From an uncultured Spartobacteria bacterium (lineage in GTDB: Bacteria > Verrucomicrobiota > Verrucomicrobiia > Chthoniobacterales > Chthoniobacteraceae): 32,199 bases of DNA. Positions within the stretch are counted from its first letter, which is position 1. The number at the start of each line of letters is the position of its first letter. The notes below the pieces were generated by a model. That model searched no databases. It was not told the DNA's origin and saw only the letters and a list, made by a program, of their open reading frames with translations. The stretch is taken from the NCBI GenBank assembly GCA_903929475.1, contig CAIYUV010000209.1, positions 1 to 32,199 of the forward strand, in the 5' to 3' direction. Below, one piece after another: positions 1-6,463 of the stretch. The position numbers and the translations under genes are program-made.

Positions 1-1
1 C

Positions 2-1141
2 GGCGCGGAATCCATCGCGCAACTCGGCGCGCGCAACATCTCCCGCCGCCGCGGACGCAGCCTCGCGACCATCGCCGTGCTCGCGAGCGGCGTCTTCATG
101 GTCATCGCCGTGGATTCCTTCCGCAAAGGCGCGCCCGAAGACTCCGCGCGCCGCGACTCCGGCACTGGCGGCTTCGCCTTCATCGGCGAGAGCAGCGCGC
201 CGATTTACGAAAACCTCAACTCCGCCAAAGGCCGCGACGCCTACGCACTCGATGACAAGCTGATGTCCGGCGTCCGCGTCGTGCAGATGCGCGTGCGCGA
301 CGGCGACGACGCAAGCTGCCTGAACCTCAACCGCGCCGTGCAGCCGCGCCTCCTCGGCGTGGATTTCGCCGAGCTGCGCGAAAAGCAGTTCGGCCTCGAC
401 TGGCCCGGCGTGAAAGCCGCCGCCGCCGTCCCCGGCATCGTGGACGCAAACACGCTGCAATGGGCGATGCAGAAAAAACTCGGCGACGTGCTCGAATACG
501 CAGGCGAGCGCGGCGAGCCCGTGCGCGTGAAATTTTCCGCGACCGTGGACGGCAGCGTGTTGCAAGGCTTCGTCATCATCCCTGAGCGCGACTTCGTGGC
601 GAAATTCCCAAATACCGCCGGCTACCGTTTCTACCTCGTGGACTGCCCGCGTGAGAAAATGGACACCGTGCGCGAACACCTCACGCGTCAGCTCGGCGAC
701 CGCGGTCTCGAACTCGTTCCTGCCGTGAAACGCCTCGCGGAATTCAACGAAGTCGAGAACACCTACCTCTCGATTTTCCAAGTGCTCGGCGGACTCGGGA
801 TGCTGCTCGGCAGCGCCGGACTCGGCATCGTCGTCGCGCGGAATGTCTTCGAGCGCCGCCGCGAATTCGGCCTGCTCGAAGCCGTCGGCTTCACGCCGCA
901 GACGCTGCGCCGCCTCGTCTTCGCCGAGCACAGATGGCTCATCATCGGCGCGCTCGGCATCGGAGCCATCAGCGCGCTCACCGCCGTCTGGCCGCGCCTC
1001 TCCGCGCAGGCCGCACATTTTCCCTGGCGCGGAATCCTCACGCTCCTCGCGGGCATGGCGCTGCTCGGAGCATTCTGGGCCTGGCTCGCCACGCGGCTTG
1101 CATTGAGAGGTTCGCAACTCGCGGCGCTGCGGAACGAGTGA
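2..1141 (+). CDS. FtsX/MacB-type ABC transporter permease, C-terminal part (5' truncated by window)
   Basis: The reading frame is open from base 2, so the gene begins outside the window; the GTG at 77 is internal. The visible 379 residues start with an Arg-rich segment (ISRRRGRS) followed by a membrane helix at about residues 23-41. A roughly 200-residue extracytoplasmic domain comes next, then three C-terminal helices of the FtsX permease type, with the typical cytoplasmic loop RRREFGLLEAVGFTP between the first two. This layout matches the second half of a large two-domain permease (YbbP-like) or a MacB-like permease. Such proteins work with an ATPase in lipoprotein or lipid extraction or in export of small molecules; the substrate cannot be told. 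It converges on the TPR gene ending at 1154. Confidence 0.85.
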   Translation, partial: GAESIAQLGARNISRRRGRSLATIAVLASGVFMVIAVDSFRKGAPEDSARRDSGTGGFAFIGESSAPIYENLNSAKGRDAYALDDKLMSGVRVVQMRVRDGDDASCLNLNRAVQPRLLGVDFAELREKQFGLDWPGVKAAAAVPGIVDANTLQWAMQKKLGDVLEYAGERGEPVRVKFSATVDGSVLQGFVIIPERDFVAKFPNTAGYRFYLVDCPREKMDTVREHLTRQLGDRGLELVPAVKRLAEFNEVENTYLSIFQVLGGLGMLLGSAGLGIVVARNVFERRREFGLLEAVGFTPQTLRRLVFAEHRWLIIGALGIGAISALTAVWPRLSAQAAHFPWRGILTLLAGMALLGAFWAWLATRLALRGSQLAALRNE

Positions 1142-1148
1142 TTTCCGC
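1129..1148. terminator. Hairpin between convergent genes
   Basis: A 6-base perfect stem (GCGGAA and TTCCGC) encloses an 8-base loop that includes the stop codon of the permease gene. It lies in the 12-base gap between convergent genes, so it could end transcription from both sides. There is no clean T-tract; a T-rich stretch follows on the + strand (tctatttctgaatttt). Functional assignment is inference. Confidence 0.35.
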
Positions 1149-1153
1149 CGCGT

Positions 1154-1486
1154 CTATTTCTGAATTTTCCCGCCCCAACTCAAAATGCGCGCCTTGGCTC
1201 CTGCGGCTTCGGCTTCCTTGATTTGATGATTTTTCACGTAGCAGATGCTGAGGCTGCTCCACGCGAGTTGATCGTTCGGGCGAAGCTCGGTGTTGCGCAG
1301 CGCGGCGGTGATGGCCTCGACGGAGCGACCAAGTTTTACGAGCGCCATGGCGAGTGCGTGCCAGCCGTCGGCGAAGTCGGGCGCGAGTTCCGTGCAACGA
1401 CGGTATTTTTCCACTGCGGGTTCGAGATCGCCCAGTGCGAGATCGCCGTTGGCGTCGTCAAAGAGGGACTCGACCTCGGGTGACAT
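1154..1486 (-). CDS. Small tetratricopeptide-repeat protein
   Basis: A 110-residue protein made almost entirely of TPR helices: AVEKYRRCTELAPDFADGW, then ALAMALVKLGRSVEAITAAL, then NTELRPNDQLAWSSLSICYV. These have the TPR spacing and the usual Pro/Asp turns. It has no signal peptide, so it is probably a cytoplasmic scaffold. The ATG at 1486 is preferred over a start at 1543 because it shares its A with the stop codon of the upstream chaperone gene (TGATG), an arrangement typical of translational coupling. The extra 19 residues of the longer frame look non-native. It may assist the coupled PpiD-like protein, but the partner is unknown. The last residues (SWGGKIQK) carry no recognisable domain. 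Confidence 0.8.
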   Translation of the reverse strand: MSPEVESLFDDANGDLALGDLEPAVEKYRRCTELAPDFADGWHALAMALVKLGRSVEAITAALRNTELRPNDQLAWSSLSICYVKNHQIKEAEAAGAKARILSWGGKIQK

Positions 1487-3060
1487 CAGCTCTGTTTCGG
1501 GGATGCCCCAACGCCGGCCTCCATACTTCGATCCGAAAACCACATTTGAAAGGTGCGGGATTTGAGCCCGGGCCGGCGGAGTTGATTGCGGAATCGTGCA
1601 CGGATTTCAGGCGGAAGGTTGGCACCGCTGTCGTTGTCCTCTTCGATTTCCTTGGCGATCGTGGCTTTGTCCGTGTTGAGCATTTCCTCATCGAGCGTGT
1701 AGCGGCGATCCACATTCACGAGGAGTTCATCTTTGTCTGCGTTGACTACGTCGCTGACATTGCCGGGGGCGAGCCGTCCTGCGGCCTGCACGATGTATCT
1801 GGCGTATTCGTTTTTTCCCATCGGGGGAACCTTTGAGCTGAACATTGGAAGCGGCTCCGCCTTGAGTCCGAGGGCCTCGGCGGCTTGGTAGAAAGATTTT
1901 CCGGCTTTCTGCGCCTCGGCGATTTTCACCTGCATTTCGGCGGCCTTTTTGCGAGTTGCTTCGTCGGCTTTTGCATCGAGCAGATCGTTTTCGATTTGGG
2001 ATTTCGCCATTTCGAATGTTTGCGGTTCGGGGGCCTTTGTGTCGGCGAGCATGAGCACGTAGGCACCTTTTTGCAGCGTGAGGTGGTCGCTGTAGGGTTT
2101 TTCCTTGGTCAGTTTGAAGATTGTAGTCGCCGCATCGGCTGCAGACTCGATTTCGGCCGGCGGGTGCTCTGCGTCGAAGAACTCCTTGGTTTCGCCGATT
2201 GTCGCGCCGGCTTTCGTTGCGAGTTGTTCAAAGTTTGCGTTTGGCAGCACGAGATCCTGACGCAAATCGTAGGCTTTTTGCACGAGCGGCTGGAGTTGTT
2301 CGGTGCGGGCTTTTTCTTCCAGTGGCTTGCCGTCCGGTGCGGGCGGCATCAGGAACGCAGCGTAGCGGGCCTTGCGCAGCTCGGGGGTTTTAAGAAACGC
2401 CTTTTTTTCCTCGAAGCTCTTTTTTAGTTCTTCGTCGGTCACCTTTTGTTCCTTGCGGAAATCGACGCGCTTGAACGCCACGTAAGAGGCCTCGGTGCTT
2501 GTGTGCTCCTGCTGGATGTAATCTTTCACCTGCTCCGGCGTCGCGGCGACCGTGGAGCCGATGATGTCGCGCATCTTTTTCAGCCGAACCTCATCCGCGA
2601 CGAACTGGACGATTTGTTCTTTGTTATAGCCTTGGGGAGTCAGGAATTTTTGGGCGAAGAAATCACACAACTGTCCGTCGAACTTTCCATCCTGCTGAAA
2701 CACGCTGCATTCATCCAGTTGTTTTTGGATTTCCTCATCCGTCACGGTAATGCCGAGTTCATTCGCCTCGCGGTCGAAAACAAACAAATTTTCCACGCCT
2801 ATGCGTGTGGGTTCGCCAGTGCGTGACATCGGGTCCATCACGGCAAAAACCTCGCTGCCCATTCTGGCGAAAATTTCGAGTCTGCGGGCCTGATGCCGGT
2901 ATGCATCCGCATTGACCGGCTTTCCGTAGAGGATGGCCGCAGTCGCGTTGCCGCGGTCGGAGTTGCTCCTGTTTCCGCCCCAGAATACGAAGCTGACAAT
3001 GACGATGACTGTGACAAAACCCATGATGGGCGTGCTCCAGCGGCGAAGGGTGTTTACCAT
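1486..3060 (-). CDS. PpiD/SurA-like membrane-anchored periplasmic folding factor
   Basis: A 524-residue protein with a short cytoplasmic N-terminus, one membrane helix (about residues 10-28) and a large hydrophilic periplasmic part. This is the layout of PpiD: an anchor, a SurA-N-type helical chaperone domain (about 35-190, with the typical FVADEVRLKKMRDII stretch), then a parvulin-like region (about 220-370). The central region keeps parvulin-like pieces (GAYVLMLADTKAPEPQTFE) but no clear catalytic motif, so it may be a chaperone without isomerase activity. The ATG at 3060 begins MVNTLRRWSTP and gives a normal anchor. It is divergent from the secreted TPR gene at 3140 and translationally coupled to the small TPR gene downstream. 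A general role in outer-membrane protein folding is inferred from the family. Confidence 0.8.
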   Translation of the reverse strand: MVNTLRRWSTPIMGFVTVIVIVSFVFWGGNRSNSDRGNATAAILYGKPVNADAYRHQARRLEIFARMGSEVFAVMDPMSRTGEPTRIGVENLFVFDREANELGITVTDEEIQKQLDECSVFQQDGKFDGQLCDFFAQKFLTPQGYNKEQIVQFVADEVRLKKMRDIIGSTVAATPEQVKDYIQQEHTSTEASYVAFKRVDFRKEQKVTDEELKKSFEEKKAFLKTPELRKARYAAFLMPPAPDGKPLEEKARTEQLQPLVQKAYDLRQDLVLPNANFEQLATKAGATIGETKEFFDAEHPPAEIESAADAATTIFKLTKEKPYSDHLTLQKGAYVLMLADTKAPEPQTFEMAKSQIENDLLDAKADEATRKKAAEMQVKIAEAQKAGKSFYQAAEALGLKAEPLPMFSSKVPPMGKNEYARYIVQAAGRLAPGNVSDVVNADKDELLVNVDRRYTLDEEMLNTDKATIAKEIEEDNDSGANLPPEIRARFRNQLRRPGLKSRTFQMWFSDRSMEAGVGASPKQS

Positions 3061-3139
3061 GATTTTTTAGTGAATTTTGGATTCTTAGTTGCGTTCTTTT
3101 GCACGTGTCGCGTAGTTTCCCGCGCACTCAATCAAGCAA
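3061..3139. promoter_or_regulatory. Divergent intergenic region with presumed back-to-back promoters
   Basis: These 79 bases separate the start codons of the PpiD-like gene (leftward) and the secreted TPR gene (rightward). The part next to the leftward gene is AT-rich (gattttttagtgaattttgg) against a GC-rich background, as expected for a promoter or leader. I see no convincing -35/-10 pair with standard spacing on either strand, so this is called from position and composition only. Confidence 0.35.
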
Positions 3140-3949
3140 ATGAACCTACGTGCCATGCTCCCTTTTCGGCAACTTCTTTCTGCCACAGCCGGTGTGCTAA
3201 CGCTCACCGGAGCTTCGCTTGCTTTTGCGCAAACACCTGCCACACCTCCGCCGACCGGTTCCGACTATGTGGTCTTGAAATCCACGGGGCCGAACGTTCC
3301 ACCCACGGTGAAGTCCGGCGTGTTGATTACAGGAATGCAGGGTTCGCGGGTGATGGTGAAGGAGGGTGCCGGCGAAGGCGGATACGAAGTGGCGGGGATT
3401 CAGGAAGTGCGCAAGGCGGCGCCGCCGGAGTTTGCGCAGGCGCAGCAATTCGTGGAAGCGGGCGACTTCGCAAAGGCAGTGCCGCTCCTCAAGGGAATAG
3501 CGGATAAATTCAAGGGCCTGCCGACTTACTGGGCGCAGGATGCGACCGGGATGCTGGGCAATCTTTACCTCAATCTCGACAGGGTGCCCGAAGCCGAGGT
3601 TGCCATCTCCGCCTTTGAAACCGCTTATCGCGGCACCAACGCGAGCGGAGCGAATGCGGCCAAGGCACGGCTCGCTGCCGCGAAGGGCAGATTTTCCGAA
3701 GCGAAGGCCCTGGCGTCGAGCGTTGTCGCCGGCGCATTGAGCAGAAAGACGGTCACCCGTGCCGAGAGTCAGAATTTCGGACAGGGCTACTTTGTCCTCG
3801 GACAATGCGCCGAGAGCGATGGCAATCTTCCCGAAGCAATGGAGAATTACGCGCGAGCCGTGGCGGTCTTCTATCACGAGCGTTCCATTGTAGCTCAGGC
3901 GCAAAAGCGTATTGACGCACTACGCAAGAATGGTGTTACGACACCCTGA
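3140..3949 (+). CDS. Secreted tetratricopeptide-type protein upstream of the ExbB/ExbD genes
   Basis: 269 residues. A signal peptide is clear: MNLRAMLPFRQ, a hydrophobic stretch, then ASLAFAQ, with cleavage after AFA at about residue 30. A short beta-rich segment follows (about 40-90, DYVVLKSTG, VLITGMQGSRVMVKEG). Helical TPR-like repeats then run to the end, including EFAQAQQFVEAGDFAKAVPLL, NLYLNLDRVPEAEVAISAFE and YFVLGQCAESDGNLPEAMEN. It should be periplasmic. The 29-base gap to exbB and common direction suggest one operon, so it may be a periplasmic partner of the ExbB/ExbD motor, as TPR proteins are in several Tol/Exb-like loci. An internal ATG six codons in is an alternative start. No named family is assigned. 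Confidence 0.8.
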   Translation: MNLRAMLPFRQLLSATAGVLTLTGASLAFAQTPATPPPTGSDYVVLKSTGPNVPPTVKSGVLITGMQGSRVMVKEGAGEGGYEVAGIQEVRKAAPPEFAQAQQFVEAGDFAKAVPLLKGIADKFKGLPTYWAQDATGMLGNLYLNLDRVPEAEVAISAFETAYRGTNASGANAAKARLAAAKGRFSEAKALASSVVAGALSRKTVTRAESQNFGQGYFVLGQCAESDGNLPEAMENYARAVAVFYHERSIVAQAQKRIDALRKNGVTTP

Positions 3950-3978
3950 TACTTTTTTAAAACACTCACAAACCAACA

Positions 3979-4905
3979 ATGATCAAAAACCACCTCCGTC
4001 GTTACCTGCCAGCAATTCTGCCAGCAATCCTCACCCTTCTTACCACATCTGGCGCGTTCGCCCAGGCGGCAGGGCACAAAAGTGAAAGCGTATTCAGCGC
4101 AATCGTCCATGGAGGTGCGCTCGTCATTTTCATCTGGCTCTGTATTCTGACCACCTCGACCATCATGGTAACGCTGATCATCCAACTTGCACTCAGCCTC
4201 AAAAAGGAAAAGCTCGCACCGCCGCCGCTCGTGGACAGCCTGCGCCAGCTCATCGGTTCCGGCAATTACCAGGAGGCGTGGGAAACCTGCAACGCAAACC
4301 GCAATTACTTCGCAAACGTTCTAAAGAGCGGCCTTAATCGCATTGGACGCGGCAAGGATGCCGTCGAGGCATCACTCGCAGAACACGGAATGCGCGAGGC
4401 CACCCTTCTCCGCACGCGCAACAGCTATCTCTCCGTTATCGGCGTTGTCTCGCCCATGATTGGATTGCTCGGCACCGTCATCGGAATGATGGGCGCATTC
4501 GCCGCCCTCGGCGACACTGGCATGAGCGACCCGCGCGCACTCTCCGCAAAAATCTCCGAGGTGCTCCTTGCCACCGCAGCCGGTCTCTTCATCGCCATCC
4601 CGGCCTTCGTTTCCTATTACATCTTTCGCAACGTATCGCAGGCATCCATCGTCCACGCCGACGACATCGTGAACCAACTCGTCACGGACATTCCCTTCGA
4701 GGAGCTGGCCGGGATGCAGATTGGCGAAAACTTCGCCCATGCAGGCGCACCGGCTCCCGCTGCTGCAGCCGCAGGCCGCCCGATGATGCCTGGCATGCCA
4801 CGCGCTGCCGCCGCTCCCGCTGCCGCAGCCTGCCCGGTTTGCGCCGGCTCAATCACCGTCGGCCAGTCACCGTGCCCGCACTGCGGCTCGGTTCTCAGCT
4901 GGTAA
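3979..4905 (+). CDS. exbB: ExbB/TolQ/MotA-family proton channel with C-terminal zinc-ribbon-like tail
   Basis: 308 residues. A cleavable signal-like N-terminus (ending SGAFAQ, about residue 29) is followed by a first membrane helix (about 44-68). A cytoplasmic helical region is next, then the conserved two-helix core containing SVIGVVSPMIGLLGTVIGMM and EVLLATAAGLFIAIPAFVSYY. These are the hallmarks of ExbB/TolQ/MotA subunits, which form a pentameric proton channel around an ExbD dimer and pass energy to envelope processes. The odd part is the C-terminus: after an Ala/Pro/Met-rich linker (about 247-284) come four cysteines in a CX2C-X10-CX2C pattern (C285, C288, C299, C302), resembling a zinc ribbon. 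In the usual ExbB topology this tail lies in the cytoplasm. It is followed after 6 bases by an exbD gene. Confidence 0.92.
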   Translation: MIKNHLRRYLPAILPAILTLLTTSGAFAQAAGHKSESVFSAIVHGGALVIFIWLCILTTSTIMVTLIIQLALSLKKEKLAPPPLVDSLRQLIGSGNYQEAWETCNANRNYFANVLKSGLNRIGRGKDAVEASLAEHGMREATLLRTRNSYLSVIGVVSPMIGLLGTVIGMMGAFAALGDTGMSDPRALSAKISEVLLATAAGLFIAIPAFVSYYIFRNVSQASIVHADDIVNQLVTDIPFEELAGMQIGENFAHAGAPAPAAAAAGRPMMPGMPRAAAAPAAAACPVCAGSITVGQSPCPHCGSVLSW

Positions 4906-4911
4906 TTTTTC

Positions 4912-5418
4912 ATGGCTCAACAAACCAATGCACAAAAGGCAAGGGCTGCCACGCGCGTCCTACCCGAACAGGATCCGGAGTTTCAAATCGCTCCGATGAT
5001 TGACATCCTGCTCGTGCTCCTTGTGTTTTTCATGACCATCGCCACCGATCAGGTGCTACAGGTGAACAAAGAAGTCATCCTCCCCGTCGCCAAAGAAGCG
5101 GCACCCGACGACAAAGGTCCAAAGAGCGAAGTCTATGTGAACGTGCTCTGGAACATGGATAACACCGGGAGAATCGAAGTGGACACTGCCGGACCAAAAG
5201 ACATTGCGGGGCTGCCCGAGTATCTCACCAAAAAGCGCGCAAGCGCCGAGGAAGCCGGGCTTCCCCCTGATCGTTTCAAGGTCGTCATCCGAGCCGACAA
5301 ACGCTCGAAGTATCAATATATCCGCACCGTGATGGTCGCCATCGGGCAGGCCAAGGTGCCCCACGTGATCTTCAGCGCCGTGGACAAAGAGATGAGCAAA
5401 CCCGCCGCAACTGAATAA
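4912..5418 (+). CDS. exbD: ExbD/TolR-family protein, first copy
   Basis: 168 residues: a short cytoplasmic N-terminus, one membrane helix (about 27-45) carrying the essential Asp in APMIDILLVLLVFFM (D31), and a periplasmic domain ending in the typical ExbD fold. The C-terminal VVIRADKRSKYQYIRTVMVA segment matches the region that precedes the last helix in TolR/ExbD. ExbD uses proton flow through ExbB to move its periplasmic domain. The domain is longer than that of the second copy because of an insert (GRIEVDTAGPKDIAGLPEYL) that may contact a different partner. It lies between exbB and the second exbD on the same strand. Confidence 0.92.
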   Translation: MAQQTNAQKARAATRVLPEQDPEFQIAPMIDILLVLLVFFMTIATDQVLQVNKEVILPVAKEAAPDDKGPKSEVYVNVLWNMDNTGRIEVDTAGPKDIAGLPEYLTKKRASAEEAGLPPDRFKVVIRADKRSKYQYIRTVMVAIGQAKVPHVIFSAVDKEMSKPAATE

Positions 5419-5423
5419 CAGCC

Positions 5424-5447
5424 ATGAACCAGAAAGGAACCCACTAA
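5424..5447 (+). other. Seven-codon mini-ORF between the two exbD genes
   Basis: ATG AAC CAG AAA GGA ACC CAC TAA fills most of the 30-base spacer and stops one base before the ATG of the second exbD (TAATATG). The same bases contain the AGGA ribosome-binding motif (5435-5438) at a good distance from 5449. Ribosomes translating the mini-ORF would cover that site, so it could modulate the second exbD, but it has no clear ribosome-binding site of its own and may be chance. Confidence 0.15.
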
Positions 5448-5448
5448 T

Positions 5449-5862
5449 ATGGCCGGAGGAGGAGGAGGAGAAGACGGAGATTTCGGATTTCAAATCGCAC
5501 CGATGGTGGATGTCGTATTCGTCCTCCTGTTGTTTTTCATGGCCTGTGCAGGCCAGAACATCACGGAGGGTTTTTTAAAAGTAGCACTTCCATCGGGGGT
5601 CACGGAAACCGGCGCACCAAAGGTGCCAATCGTCATAGACATTGATTCAGCAGGCAACGTGTCTGTGAACAACGAACCCAAAGGCGGCGGGAAAAATGAT
5701 CACGAACTGTCACAACTCACCGCGGATTTGACCCGCTCGATGGAATCCGATCCTGAGGATCCCGTCATCATCCGCCCCTCAATGGAAGCCACGCACGAGC
5801 GAGTCATTGATGTTCTCAACTCCTGCCGCAAGGCGCGGGTGAAGAACCTCAGCTTCGGCTAG
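5449..5862 (+). CDS. exbD: ExbD/TolR-family protein, second copy
   Basis: 137 residues. The Gly-rich N-terminus (five Gly after MA) leads into FGFQIAPMVDVVFVLLLFFMA, the ExbD membrane helix with its proton-carrying Asp at D21. The periplasmic domain ends with VIIRPSMEATHERVIDVLNSCRKARVKNLSFG, the usual ExbD C-terminal fold. It is clearly a different protein from the first copy (shorter periplasmic part, different helix sequence), so the motor may hold an ExbD heterodimer or two alternative homodimers. An AGGA motif 10 bases before the ATG supports the start. The gene ends at a hairpin shared with the opposing lipoprotein gene. Confidence 0.92.
   Translation: MAGGGGGEDGDFGFQIAPMVDVVFVLLLFFMACAGQNITEGFLKVALPSGVTETGAPKVPIVIDIDSAGNVSVNNEPKGGGKNDHELSQLTADLTRSMESDPEDPVIIRPSMEATHERVIDVLNSCRKARVKNLSFG
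5455..5469 (+). repeat. (GGA)5 trinucleotide run at the start of the second exbD
   Basis: Five consecutive GGA codons follow ATG GCC. The run encodes poly-Gly and is also a dense series of GGAGG motifs, complementary to the 3' end of 16S rRNA, lying just downstream of the start codon. Being a triplet repeat, length changes would not shift the frame. Confidence 0.7.
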
Positions 5863-5877
5863 GCAATCGCTAAGGTT
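5845..5877 (+). terminator. Hairpin at the end of the exbB-exbD-exbD cluster
   Basis: AACCTCAGC (5845-5853) pairs with GCTAAGGTT (5869-5877) with one mismatch, followed by TTAT. Alternatively, inside it, CCTCAGC-TTCG-GCTAGG (5847-5863) forms a bulged stem closed by a stable C(UUCG)G tetraloop across the exbD stop codon. The site lies at a convergent gene junction. No long T-tract follows, so termination strength is uncertain. Confidence 0.4.
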
Positions 5878-6433
5878 TATCTTCCGGCGTCGAACTGGGA
5901 TTTGGCGCGGTCACACGAAATCCGGGCTTTGGCTTGGGATAACGGAACTCAGGCTTCGAACCGTTTCCTTCGCGCTCAGGCAACGGTGGTAAATCACCGG
6001 GACCGAACAACGGGCCGCCTTGGAGGACGTGGTTATTCGATGAACTGACACCGGGACGACTCGTGCCGGTTGGCGGCACATTGATCAGCGGTGGCAGTTT
6101 TCCTGTGCGTGCCGAGTTGTTGTGCTTCGGCTCCGGCGGCGCGGGCACGATGTCCTCGGTCGCCACGTAGCCTGTTTGTCCGCTATCGGTCATCACTCGG
6201 CTGTAGCCGTATTCCCTGCGCAACATCACCACGCGCTGGCCCTGCTGGAGATTAAAATCCGCACCGAAACTCTGCGCGGGGCCGTAGCGGAACATCGGCG
6301 TCTGCGGCACATTGACCAAATAAAGGCCCACGTCGCGCGAACTGTCCATCGTGCTGCATCCGGCGAAAGCCAGCGCGCACAAAGCTAGCGCGGCAACGGT
6401 CATCTGTTTCGTGCATGGCGGATTTTTCTTCAC
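5870..6433 (-). CDS. SH3-type (bacterial SH3-like) lipoprotein
   Basis: A lipoprotein signal is clear: a hydrophobic stretch (TVAALALCALAFAGC) ends in a lipobox, so the Cys should be acylated and the protein membrane-anchored. After it comes a small SH3b-like beta domain (about 30-80 of the mature part) with FGADFNLQQGQRVVMLRREY and SGQTGYVATEDIVPAP. The C-terminal half is Pro/Asn/Gly-rich and probably disordered. SH3b domains bind peptidoglycan or proteins in the envelope. The start is not settled: GTG at 6433 gives a charged n-region (VKKNPPCTK), ATG at 6403 gives almost none, and the frame extends to a TTG at 6463 directly after the leuC stop. It is the last gene of the leftward run, abutting leuC. 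Confidence 0.75.
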   Translation of the reverse strand: MKKNPPCTKQMTVAALALCALAFAGCSTMDSSRDVGLYLVNVPQTPMFRYGPAQSFGADFNLQQGQRVVMLRREYGYSRVMTDSGQTGYVATEDIVPAPPEPKHNNSARTGKLPPLINVPPTGTSRPGVSSSNNHVLQGGPLFGPGDLPPLPEREGNGSKPEFRYPKPKPGFRVTAPNPSSTPEDKP

Positions 6434-6463
6434 GCGCAGTCTAGCTTGTTTTTCCGTCGGCAA

